From Cyanobacteria bacterium SZAS-4 (GTDB taxonomy: Bacteria > Cyanobacteriota > Vampirovibrionia > Obscuribacterales > Obscuribacteraceae): a DNA stretch of 64,000 nt. Below are positions 34,938 through 43,295 of the stretch, piece after piece; position 1 is the first letter of the stretch; each line of letters starts with the position of its first letter. A model generated the notes under the pieces. That model did not search any database and was not told where the DNA came from. It worked only from the letters and a program-made list of their open reading frames with translations. The stretch covers positions 62,001-126,000 of the forward strand of contig JAFEAT010000004.1 in assembly GCA_018266255.1 (NCBI GenBank), in the 5' to 3' direction. The position numbers were made by a program, and so were the translations under genes.

Positions 34938-36518
34938 TCACCTGGGCGAAACACTTGCAGAGCATGGCGTTACTTTCATAAGCAAACTTCGCTCCAAACC
35001 CTTGAATTCGGCTACGACGCGGAAGGTGTTGACGTGTGATGTGCGGTCATTAACGGGTAAATTCCAAGTCAAACTCCCACCATTCTTTTTTCCCATAGAA
35101 ATCACGGTCGCATCATCGAAGTGCTTTACGGGATCGTCAGAACTAATGTACAACTCAGCGTTCTTGAGCCCAGCACCATCGATGGTGACCTTAGAAACAG
35201 CGACAGGGTTTTCCAAATTCAGCTGCACATAGGGCTTTCGGATAGGCATGGTGAGCATCTCGGTCTCAACACTAGGATAGACGAAGAAAAAGGCTTCATC
35301 GTTTTGCTTAAAATTAACTGATGGCGGCACCACATCGTTTATATGCACTTTTGAGACTGTATCGACTGGTTGCGTCTTCGGTCCCAGAACTTGAGGATAA
35401 TATTTCTCGAGAACGTCAGCTGCATAGTATGCATGAGCATGTGTTGCCAACGGTCCAGGGTGCCCATTGTTAGGCGTGATACCAAGCCACAACGGTGGGT
35501 CTTTCGATTTCATACGTGCATCTTGATTGGCGAAAGCTAAGAATTGCTCTAAGCTGTCGTACCACTTGATATTATTCTTCTCAAACAACTTTTCGACTGG
35601 TTGATAGCGGACTCTGTAATAGTCACGAGTTTTCTGGGTCAGCGTTTGATGCTCACCCAACGGTTTATGGTCAAAAGTGAGGCAAGGTAAAGTCACGACA
35701 AATGCTGGAATAGAAAGCGTTTTTAAATAGCCGCCCAGCCCTTCAACAGTTTTAGTATAGTCCTGCCAATTTTTTCCTTGCAGAATCATCAATTCCCAAT
35801 CAGATATATTTGAGCCAGCCGTACCGAGTTTTTCTCCGTAAAGTTTGTTGCCGCGATTTGTTGTTCTCAAAACCTGAAATAATTCGTCGGCCAGGTTTGG
35901 ATAAACACTTGCAATCAAAGCCTTGCAGCGCGCTGGAAACTCGTCAGGAGGTAGGCGAACTTCTTGCACGTAGCCAATTCTTGAAGCATCTCCGTCGCCC
36001 TCGTCTGGATCGTTGAGGACATATCCGAAGATTAGAGCGTCAGGTTTGTAGATAGGAACAAGCATCTCGGCCCAATGAAACTCTTTTCGCGTAGGTGCAC
36101 CAACCATGCCAGCTGCAATCACTTCAACATCGTTATAGCCACGACGTTGTAGCTCGCGTTGCAACTGACGCCACCAGATTGTATTGAGATTCGCGTGTCC
36201 GTGCCCCCAAACAAAAGAGTCGCCCATTATTAGAATCCGTTTTGCTTTCGGACATTTTTCGCTGACCGGAAATTCATCAGAAGACCAGAGCGGGAATTTC
36301 TCGGTGGCACGATTTCGATTCTTCATCTGTTCGTTCAACGTGTGGTGATCCAGACGCCATGAACTCGAACAGATCTTGCCTTGATCCTCAAGGGTAGTAA
36401 TTACAACAGCGTCGATGAAGAACGCAAGAACGAGAACGCCGACAATAGAGAAAAGGAGATAGTTGACGGCCAAATTCGGCAAGATTTCGAATTGTTTCTT
36501 TGCAATCTTTACCTTCAC
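34938..36518 (-). CDS. SGNH-like membrane-anchored protein, paralogue 2
   Basis: A 526-residue paralogue of the genes on both sides, with the same layout: membrane helix (about 20-44), SGNH-like domain with GDSFVWGHG (Ser101), AAGMVGAPT and LNDPDEGD, and a C-terminal beta-sandwich (LENPVAVSKVTIDGAGLKNAELYISS). The His motif NNGHPGPLATH has Asn where the Asp of DxxH is expected. The start is GTG with GAGGA upstream. It ends 57 bases before paralogue 1. The identity is visible across the full length, so these are tandem duplications rather than convergent domains. Confidence 0.75.
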   Translation of the reverse strand: MKVKIAKKQFEILPNLAVNYLLFSIVGVLVLAFFIDAVVITTLEDQGKICSSSWRLDHHTLNEQMKNRNRATEKFPLWSSDEFPVSEKCPKAKRILIMGDSFVWGHGHANLNTIWWRQLQRELQRRGYNDVEVIAAGMVGAPTRKEFHWAEMLVPIYKPDALIFGYVLNDPDEGDGDASRIGYVQEVRLPPDEFPARCKALIASVYPNLADELFQVLRTTNRGNKLYGEKLGTAGSNISDWELMILQGKNWQDYTKTVEGLGGYLKTLSIPAFVVTLPCLTFDHKPLGEHQTLTQKTRDYYRVRYQPVEKLFEKNNIKWYDSLEQFLAFANQDARMKSKDPPLWLGITPNNGHPGPLATHAHAYYAADVLEKYYPQVLGPKTQPVDTVSKVHINDVVPPSVNFKQNDEAFFFVYPSVETEMLTMPIRKPYVQLNLENPVAVSKVTIDGAGLKNAELYISSDDPVKHFDDATVISMGKKNGGSLTWNLPVNDRTSHVNTFRVVAEFKGLERSLLMKVTPCSASVSPR

Positions 36519-37204
36519 GACTAGTCCTCAGAATTTCTTTCAATACGCCTTCAGCTCGCACAACCTCCGGCAGGCACAGCGTCAGGGTTTGGGCTTATGC
36601 GTAACTCTACCAGGCACTGAGAATTTACTAATACTCCCGCCCCATATACATCAGGAATCACGCAGGGAAGCCATTTACGGGACCTCGGCATTATACCGAA
36701 AAGGTAAAAAGGAAAAGTTACGCGCGCCTAAGTTGAGCCCTGGACTGACAAATTCCCATATTGAACCAATTCCCAGACCAAGCAAATCACGACACTGAGC
36801 TAGGGAGTGAATGGACTAGCGTAATAAGCGATCCTCAACAGCAGCATGCCGATTGCGCACAGCAGGCTGATTGTTTTCCAGAAAGCTTCTTGAACGTAGA
36901 AAGATATGTCGCCGCCAAAGCGAAGCAGAGAATGGAGCTGAATCGGCTCAGGGTGCCCTCGCAGACGATTTGATGATTAGCAGATGGCACCGATGATGAT
37001 GGCACGGATGCTGGAGAAAATAACGGAGGGCCGGGTGCCTGGTTGCGCAAATCCGTCATGAGATTTCGGAATCTTCAGAGCGGAGAGAGAGAGAAGAAGC
37101 ACTGCGCTGCATCCAGGTCGCCTTCTTTCTTCGAACCAAAAGCGATGTCTAAGGAGGCTAAACCTTGATTGACTTCGTCTTCGCTAGTTGGCATGGCGGA
37201 TGAG
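36519..37204. other. 686-base intergenic region between SGNH paralogues
   Basis: No convincing gene is seen. On the minus strand a 39-codon frame starts at 37194 (MPTSEDEVNQGLASLDIAF...) and ends at 37075. It includes a (GA)6 dinucleotide run at 37083-37094, and a two-base change there would extend it to about 71 codons. A second frame on the minus strand near 36800-36950 reads like a membrane-protein end (KTISLLCAIGMLLLRIAYY). These may be remains of a decayed gene. The region must also hold the promoter of paralogue 2. Confidence 0.3.
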
Positions 37205-38776
37205 TTAGTGATTAGTCGAATCAGACGGCGTAATGTCCATTAAGACTCCATGTTGAGGACCTTTGAATTTCGCGCTGATGCGAATAGAACTTACTTCAGC
37301 CTGGTTCATCGTGCTTGGTGGAATATTCCAACAGAGCGACTTTCCGCGCTTGTTACCCAGTTCTAGAGGTGGTCCTTCGTCATAATGCTTGTCTGTTGAT
37401 TGCAGTGTCAAATAGACATCTGCCTCTTTCAACTGATCACCATTCAACGTGATCGTTTTCAGTGCCGTAGGTTTTTCGAAATTGATCAAGATATACGGCT
37501 TGCGAATCGGCATCGAAAGCAACTCTTCATCGTTGCTTGGATACTCGAAGAATGCATGTTCTGTATTTTGACGCACGTTCATATTTGGTGGTACCACATC
37601 GTTGATGACAACACTGCTTGGTGATTTTTTAGCTGTAAACGTGCGTGGACCGAGTGCATCTTTGTAGTGCGCTTCGAGAAAATCGGCAGCTTTTACCCCG
37701 TAGAAGTGGGCTGCAAGCGGACCTGGATGTGAGTTGCTCGGCGTAATGATGTAAGCGAATTTGGAAGATTCGATGCCGATCGGAGCATGTGCCGAGGCGA
37801 ACGAAATGAAGTCATCGAGAATGTCGTAGAACGTCATTCCTGATGCGACGAACACATCACGCACAGGAGCGTATCTTACGTCATAGTAGTGACGAACGTT
37901 TTCAAAAAAGTTGGCCCCTGTCGACGGCTCCTTGCTGTCTGTGCTGGAGGCATATGTTATGGCATTGGGCAGCGTCATTACAAACGATGGAACTGACAAA
38001 CTGTGCGAGAAGTCAGCGACTTGTTGAACAGTCTTTTTATACTGTTCGAAGTTTTTTCCTTCAAGAATTTTCTTGTCCCAATCACCATATTGGTAGCCAT
38101 ATTGACCGCCAGATTTTTCTTCGCGATGTTTGTTTCGCACTGAAATAAGTTGATCTGTGAGATTTGGAAACAGACCCTCCATGACCTTCGAAGTGCGATC
38201 GGAGAATGCCGTATCCTTCGGCAATCTTAGAGACTGCACAAGTGGCACTTTGTTATCATCAGACTCTTTCGGGTCGTTAGTCAGGTAGCCCCAGATTACG
38301 AGATCTGGTTGATACTCAGGCACTATCTTTTTAGCCCAACCAAGCTCCCAGGCTGTCGGCGCACCGCATAAGCCGGCGGCTATCACCTCCACATCATGGT
38401 AACCACGCCGCTCTAACTCGAGCTGCAGTTGGCGCCACCAGATGGTGTTCATGTTGCCGTATCCATCACCCCAAACATAGGAGTCACCCATAACGAGGAT
38501 GCGCTTAGATTTTGGCTTCTTTGGAGTAACGGGAAATAGATCCGACCGCCAAACAGGACAGTTATTGTCAGCGCGATTGCGCATACTCATATAGTGTAAA
38601 AGCTTCTCGTTCTCAGCTTTCCAGCCGACAGAGACGATCTTGCCTTGATCTTCAAGGGAAGGAATTATCACAGCATCTAAACACACCAGAGCAACGGCCA
38701 AAATAGCAAGCGAAATCAGCATATAGCGAAGCGCTAATGCATTTCCCTTGAACATTTTCCGCACTCGATTGAGCAT
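37205..38776 (-). CDS. SGNH-like membrane-anchored protein, paralogue 3
   Basis: A 523-residue paralogue of the two preceding proteins with the same architecture: N-terminal membrane helix (about 18-40), SGNH-like domain with ILVMGDSYVWGDG (Ser99), AAGLCGAPT and LTNDPKESD, and a C-terminal beta-sandwich (FEKPTALKTITLNGDQLKEADVYLTL). The His motif is SNSHPGPLAAH, with Ser in place of the DxxH Asp. I chose the ATG at 38776 because GGAG lies five bases upstream and the length matches the paralogues; the frame stays open upstream to 38917, where the next gene ends at 38921. It is the most diverged of the three. Confidence 0.75.
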   Translation of the reverse strand: MLNRVRKMFKGNALALRYMLISLAILAVALVCLDAVIIPSLEDQGKIVSVGWKAENEKLLHYMSMRNRADNNCPVWRSDLFPVTPKKPKSKRILVMGDSYVWGDGYGNMNTIWWRQLQLELERRGYHDVEVIAAGLCGAPTAWELGWAKKIVPEYQPDLVIWGYLTNDPKESDDNKVPLVQSLRLPKDTAFSDRTSKVMEGLFPNLTDQLISVRNKHREEKSGGQYGYQYGDWDKKILEGKNFEQYKKTVQQVADFSHSLSVPSFVMTLPNAITYASSTDSKEPSTGANFFENVRHYYDVRYAPVRDVFVASGMTFYDILDDFISFASAHAPIGIESSKFAYIITPSNSHPGPLAAHFYGVKAADFLEAHYKDALGPRTFTAKKSPSSVVINDVVPPNMNVRQNTEHAFFEYPSNDEELLSMPIRKPYILINFEKPTALKTITLNGDQLKEADVYLTLQSTDKHYDEGPPLELGNKRGKSLCWNIPPSTMNQAEVSSIRISAKFKGPQHGVLMDITPSDSTNH

Positions 38777-38920
38777 CCCTTCTCCGCTGTGTGAGATTTG
38801 CCAGCTTTCATCAGCAACTCTTAGCACAGACTGAACGGCGCCAGAATTATACAAAAGCTCGCCGGAGGGGTTGTGAGGAGGGCGTAATATTGACATGACA
38901 AGCGCCATTTTGAGCAATGA

Positions 38921-40321
38921 TTAAGCGTCGCATGACATCCATCGCTTCAAAGTAATAGTGGCGTAATCGATCGACTCTGCAAAATTATTGGAATTAAACA
39001 CATATCGAATTGAATCGTACGGGTCATTGAACCCCGTTGGCGTAGCGAATCTTAGCGTGTCAGGCGCAGTTGGTGTCAGTTTTACAGCGGCGTCAAATGG
39101 ATACCAGAGGCATGGATCAACAGCCATGAACATTTCGCCAGCCCAAACAACTTGCGTTATCGAATTGCAATTTTCGAAGCATCCTTCAAACTTTGAATAC
39201 TCAAACTTCCATTGTTTCGATGTATTACTACTCCGACCAAACGCCTCGATTATTTTCACGACGCCATATGCTAAGTCCCAAGTGCGAGCATCGGGGCAGT
39301 TCGCCAAGGCAGCAACAACAACATTCTCGCTCGGAGCACAAAGAGCGACCGCCTGTTGACCAGGATACATACCAGAATGTCCAAACACAGGGGACTTTCT
39401 TGAATGCTTCCAGACCCCCAAACCGCAACCGCTGCCAGTGTCTCTCCGATCTCTCAAGGTTCGCATTGCTGTTTTAGTTTGTTCGCTAATTACACTTGCT
39501 TGGCCGGGCAAAAAGGAAGAGTAAAATTTGCAAACATCGAAAGCTGTTGAACAGAATCCGCCAGCAGCACTCATTGTATTTGTGTGCCCCGTAGCCGGAA
39601 TGGGCGCTCGGGCTCTTCCTCTTTGACCGAGGGTGTGACCACTAACCAATTTAGACGCGTCCACATTTACGAAATCGGAACTTGTGTTGGAAAGATGCAT
39701 CGGTTCGATGATATGTTTCGCCACATACTCACTGTAAGTGCTCTTAGAGACGGTAGCGACGACTTGGCCGAGTATTGCGTAGCCTAAATTCGAATAGAGC
39801 GATTTTGATTTGCCTTCCGATATCAACTCTGCGGCCATTACAACATCACGCAGTTCATCATCATCAGGAAATGCTCTCGTCAAATTCCAGAAATCGGAAT
39901 CAGGTCCATTGCGACACAAACCGGCTGTGTGAGTAAGCAAGTCTTTGATAGTAATTGCTTCCCATCTAACATCTGCATGCTTGCCGAGCCAGGGCAGGTA
40001 CTGAATAACTGGATCACCAATATCCAAAACCTGCTTTTCTTGTAAATGCATAACAGCTAATGCTGTGTATGTTTTCGAAAGCGAGCCGATTCTGAAAATG
40101 TGCTCCTGTCGCAAGGGGATTTGTCCATCGAAATCAGCGTGCCCAAAAGATCGATCAATAAGGATTTTGCCCTCGCGAAATATACAGATGTTGAATCCAG
40201 GGTATGAGGTATGCCGATACTTGAGTTCAAGCCACGTATCGATAAATGCCAGAGCTTTCCCAAGCGAGTCTTTCAAGGTGCTTGTGTCACTAATTGTTCG
40301 ATGTAATAAAGCGACCTGCAT
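38921..40321 (-). CDS. Serine hydrolase of the beta-lactamase/DD-peptidase fold
   Basis: A 466-residue protein of the class C beta-lactamase-related family. The S-x-x-K motif is SLSK at 80-83 (RIGSLSKTYTALAV), the Y-x-N motif is YSN at 176-178 (SLYSNLGYAILGQVV), and the third motif is HSG (VFGHSGMYPG, near 325). The C-terminal 100 residues form a smaller extra domain. No signal peptide is visible, so it is probably cytoplasmic and more likely an esterase or amidase than a resistance enzyme. It is upstream of SGNH paralogue 3 in the same direction and could be co-transcribed. Confidence 0.85.
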   Translation of the reverse strand: MQVALLHRTISDTSTLKDSLGKALAFIDTWLELKYRHTSYPGFNICIFREGKILIDRSFGHADFDGQIPLRQEHIFRIGSLSKTYTALAVMHLQEKQVLDIGDPVIQYLPWLGKHADVRWEAITIKDLLTHTAGLCRNGPDSDFWNLTRAFPDDDELRDVVMAAELISEGKSKSLYSNLGYAILGQVVATVSKSTYSEYVAKHIIEPMHLSNTSSDFVNVDASKLVSGHTLGQRGRARAPIPATGHTNTMSAAGGFCSTAFDVCKFYSSFLPGQASVISEQTKTAMRTLRDRRDTGSGCGLGVWKHSRKSPVFGHSGMYPGQQAVALCAPSENVVVAALANCPDARTWDLAYGVVKIIEAFGRSSNTSKQWKFEYSKFEGCFENCNSITQVVWAGEMFMAVDPCLWYPFDAAVKLTPTAPDTLRFATPTGFNDPYDSIRYVFNSNNFAESIDYATITLKRWMSCDA

Positions 40322-40359
40322 TATCCATCATGCGATTCGAGTTTTGAATACAAAAGCAC

Positions 40360-40398
40360 AAAAAAGCCCGCTCCTGAGTTATTCAACTCGAGGAGCGG
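40360..40398 (-). terminator. Rho-independent terminator after acyl-CoA dehydrogenase gene
   Basis: On the minus strand a stem of CCGCTCCT and AGGAGCGG continues with five more pairs across a one-base bulge, with loop of four, and is followed by GC and then six T. It lies 22 bases past the acyl-CoA dehydrogenase stop and ends the aminotransferase-aldehyde dehydrogenase-acyl-CoA dehydrogenase unit. Confidence 0.85.
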
Positions 40399-40420
40399 AC
40401 CATTAATTCGTTACCGTGAA

Positions 40421-41641
40421 CTAGACGCTTGCCAATTGCGGTTCGTTGGCAGTGCCAGCAAGGGCTGTCATGCGACCACTGGACTGTCCGTTGGCATTGC
40501 GGATGCCGAGCGCATCTTGAGCGATGATCAAGCGTTGAATTTCGCGAGTGCCTTCGTAGATGTTCAACACCTTAGCATCGCGGAAGTAGCGCTCAACTGG
40601 ATATTCGTCAGAATATCCGTAACCGCCGTAGATTTGCACTGCGTTGTGACCGGCTCTGTTAGCGGCTTCGCCAGCGAACAATTTGGCCAGTGAAGTTTCG
40701 AGCGTGTTTCTGACGCCTTTGTTCTTCAAGTGAGCAGCGCGCAAGTAGAGCAGGCGACCGGCTTCGCAGTCGGCTACCATGTCGGCAATCATGGCTTGCA
40801 CTTGTTGGTGCTCACCGATTGGTTTGCCGAATGTGATTCTCTGCATCGCATATGTGGTGCAGGCATCGATGCAACCTTGCACCAGACCTACAGCGCCAGC
40901 TGCGACTGAGAAACGACCGTTATCCAGAGCTGACATTGCTACTTTGAAGCCGTCGCCGACTTGACCGAGCATGTTTGCCGCAGGCACACGCACTGAATCT
41001 AAGAACAGTGACGATGTGTCAGAAGCGCGCAATCCCAATTTGCCGTGAATTGGCTGAGCCGAGAAGCCTTTCGACTTAGTGTCGACGATGAAACAAGTGA
41101 TGCCTTTGTGTCCGAGTTTGCTGTCTACAGTTGCAAAAACGAGAGCATGGGTGGCAATAGAACCGCATGAGATCCATGTTTTCTGTCCGGACAACAAATA
41201 GTCAGAACCATCTTTGACGGCTTTGGTTTGTTGGTTTCCAGCATCACTGCCTGCTTCTGGTTCAGTCAAACCGTAGCAACCGATGTATTCGCCGTTGCAA
41301 AGCTTAGGCAACAATTCCATCTTCTGAGCTTCAGTTCCCCACTTCAAAATAGTCAAAGCGACGAGTGAAGTTTGCACTGAGAATAATGTTCTGGTGGACG
41401 AGCAGACGCGGTTGACTTCTTCGGTCATCAAACCGTAAGCAACGTAGTCCATTCCCAAGCCGCCGTACTTTTCTGGCACTGGGCAGCCGAGGAAACCTTC
41501 AGCGAAGATTTTTTTGGCGATTTCCCAATCGAACTTACAAGCGCGATCGTTGGCAGCAGCCTTTGGAGCGATTTCACGTTCGGCAAAATCACGCATATGT
41601 TTGCGCATTGCCATTTGCTCCGGTGTAAAGTCAAAATCCAT
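40421..41641 (-). CDS. Acyl-CoA dehydrogenase (glutaryl-CoA dehydrogenase-like?)
   Basis: A 406-residue FAD enzyme that introduces an alpha,beta double bond into acyl-CoA. Family marks: YGLTEPEAGSDAG, KTWISCGS, QRITFGKPIGEHQ, QIYGGYGY, and the catalytic Glu in NIYEGTREIQR. Arg84 in STRTLFSVQTSLV aligns by eye with the glutarate-binding Arg of glutaryl-CoA dehydrogenases (YRSAMSVQSSLV type). That would make the substrate a dicarboxylyl-CoA, and is inference. The ATG at 41641 begins MDFDFTPEQ and has GGAG and AGG upstream; a TTG five codons earlier is less likely. Third gene of the operon, 38 bases after the aldehyde dehydrogenase. Confidence 0.9.
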   Translation of the reverse strand: MDFDFTPEQMAMRKHMRDFAEREIAPKAAANDRACKFDWEIAKKIFAEGFLGCPVPEKYGGLGMDYVAYGLMTEEVNRVCSSTRTLFSVQTSLVALTILKWGTEAQKMELLPKLCNGEYIGCYGLTEPEAGSDAGNQQTKAVKDGSDYLLSGQKTWISCGSIATHALVFATVDSKLGHKGITCFIVDTKSKGFSAQPIHGKLGLRASDTSSLFLDSVRVPAANMLGQVGDGFKVAMSALDNGRFSVAAGAVGLVQGCIDACTTYAMQRITFGKPIGEHQQVQAMIADMVADCEAGRLLYLRAAHLKNKGVRNTLETSLAKLFAGEAANRAGHNAVQIYGGYGYSDEYPVERYFRDAKVLNIYEGTREIQRLIIAQDALGIRNANGQSSGRMTALAGTANEPQLASV

Positions 41642-41679
41642 TTTCCTTTTCTCCAATTAAATTATGGTCTTACAGTGAA

Positions 41680-43248
41680 TTACGGAGCAATTTTGCTTTC
41701 GTCTTGTTTTTGTGCAGGGTGGTTATCGATCTGCGCTCTCTGCAAGCGTCCCGAGTAGTCGACATATACAGACTTCCACTCAGTGAATTGATCGATTGCG
41801 GTAGTTCCAGCTTCGCGGTGACCGTTGCCGGTCTGTTTAACGCCACCGAAAGGCAACTGGATTTCAGCACCAATCGTTGGAGCGTTGATGTAGACGATGC
41901 CTGATTCGAGCTCTTCGATAGCTGCGAATGCGCGGTTCACGTCTTTTGTATACATTGAAAGTGACAAACCATATTCGGTGCCGTTTGCAACTTCAATCGC
42001 TTCTTCGAAATCAGAAACTTTGATCACGCTTACGACTGGTCCGAAGATTTCTTCTTGAGCGATGCGCATCGATGGTTTAACGTCACCGAAGATTGTTGGC
42101 TCGTGGAACCAACCATTTTCCATACCGTTATCTTTAACGATTTTGCCACCACACAAGAGAGTGGCGCCTTCCTTCTCTCCGATTTCGACATATTCATGCA
42201 CGCTGTGCAATTGAGCCTTAGAGACGACTGGACCTACTTGTACGTCTGGATCCAAGCCATCGCCGAGCTTGAGAGCTTTAGCGCGAGCAACGAATTTTTC
42301 AGTGAACTCTTTGTAGCGATCTTTGTGAACGATAACGCGACTTGCTGCTGTGCAACGTTGTCCGGCAGTACCGAAACCGCCCCAGACAGCGCCTTCTACA
42401 GCGAGTTCGATATCAGCATCTTCCATGATGCAGATGGCGTTCTTGCCACCAAGTTCGCAAGAGATGCGCTTCATCAATTCGCCGCAACGTCCTGCAACCT
42501 TCTTGCCAACAGCGGTTGAGCCGGTGATTGAGATAGCACGAACGCGTGGGTCGTCAACGATGGCTTGTCCGACTTTGCTGCCTTCGCCAGTGACCAGGTT
42601 GAGAACGCCTGCAGGAAGCCCAGCTTCGACCAACACTTCAACGAGCATGACTGCGCAAAGTGGTGTGTCGGTTGCTGGTTTGAAAACAACGGTGTTGCCG
42701 GCAACGAGAGCTGGAAAGATTTTCCAGCTTGGAATTGCCACAGGGAAGTTCCATGGAGTGATCAGACCGACCACGCCGATTGGCGCTCTCACTGACATTG
42801 CAAATTTGTTAGGCAGTTCTGATGGAACGGTTGATCCCATCAAACGACGACCTTCACCGGCCATGAACTTAGCCATGTCGATAGCTTCTTGCACGTCGCC
42901 GCGGGCTTCTTTGATCACTTTGCCCATTTCGCGAACCATGTTTCTCGCCATTTCTTCTTTGCGAGTTTCAAGCAAATGAGCGACTTTGTAGAGGATTTCA
43001 GCGCGGTGTGGTGCGGGAACCTTTCTCCATGTCTTCAAAGCTTCTTCGGCAGCATCAATCGCCTTCTTCACGTCATTGACTGTGGAAGATGCGAAGTGAC
43101 CGATTACTTCTTTCTCGTTGGCAGGATTTGTGCTGGTGAATGTTTCGCCGTTTTCAGCCTTTACCCAACGACCGTTGATGTAGTTGTCGTAGACGCGCGG
43201 AGCGTCAGTTTTGGTCTTTGTTTGCAGACTCTGTGTACTCGTGCTCAT
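41680..43248 (-). CDS. NAD(P)-dependent aldehyde dehydrogenase
   Basis: A 522-residue aldehyde dehydrogenase oxidising an aldehyde to the acid. The nucleophile is Cys299 (GTAGQRCTAASR), the general base Glu265 (SCELGGKN), and the cofactor motifs include ITPWNFPVAIPSWK, FKPATDTP and ITGSTAVG. The C-terminus TGNGHREAGTTAIDQFTEWK is typical of semialdehyde-type members. Between an aminotransferase and an acyl-CoA dehydrogenase its likely substrate is an amino-acid-derived semialdehyde such as glutarate, aminoadipate or succinate semialdehyde. It is 47 bases from the aminotransferase. Confidence 0.93.
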   Translation of the reverse strand: MSTSTQSLQTKTKTDAPRVYDNYINGRWVKAENGETFTSTNPANEKEVIGHFASSTVNDVKKAIDAAEEALKTWRKVPAPHRAEILYKVAHLLETRKEEMARNMVREMGKVIKEARGDVQEAIDMAKFMAGEGRRLMGSTVPSELPNKFAMSVRAPIGVVGLITPWNFPVAIPSWKIFPALVAGNTVVFKPATDTPLCAVMLVEVLVEAGLPAGVLNLVTGEGSKVGQAIVDDPRVRAISITGSTAVGKKVAGRCGELMKRISCELGGKNAICIMEDADIELAVEGAVWGGFGTAGQRCTAASRVIVHKDRYKEFTEKFVARAKALKLGDGLDPDVQVGPVVSKAQLHSVHEYVEIGEKEGATLLCGGKIVKDNGMENGWFHEPTIFGDVKPSMRIAQEEIFGPVVSVIKVSDFEEAIEVANGTEYGLSLSMYTKDVNRAFAAIEELESGIVYINAPTIGAEIQLPFGGVKQTGNGHREAGTTAIDQFTEWKSVYVDYSGRLQRAQIDNHPAQKQDESKIAP

Positions 43249-43295
43249 AGATTTCTCCTGGCTATTTAAACTGTCTCTAGCAGCGACTGATCGCC

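Noticed and set aside
36835..37059. 74-codon minus-strand frame ending in Cys-rich residues
   Set aside because: Low complexity, no ribosome site, and no match to a known type; treated as part of the possibly decayed gap.
38921..40321. Antibiotic-resistance beta-lactamase
   Set aside because: The SLSK, YSN and HSG motifs define a broad esterase/peptidase family; there is no signal peptide and the context is not resistance-related.
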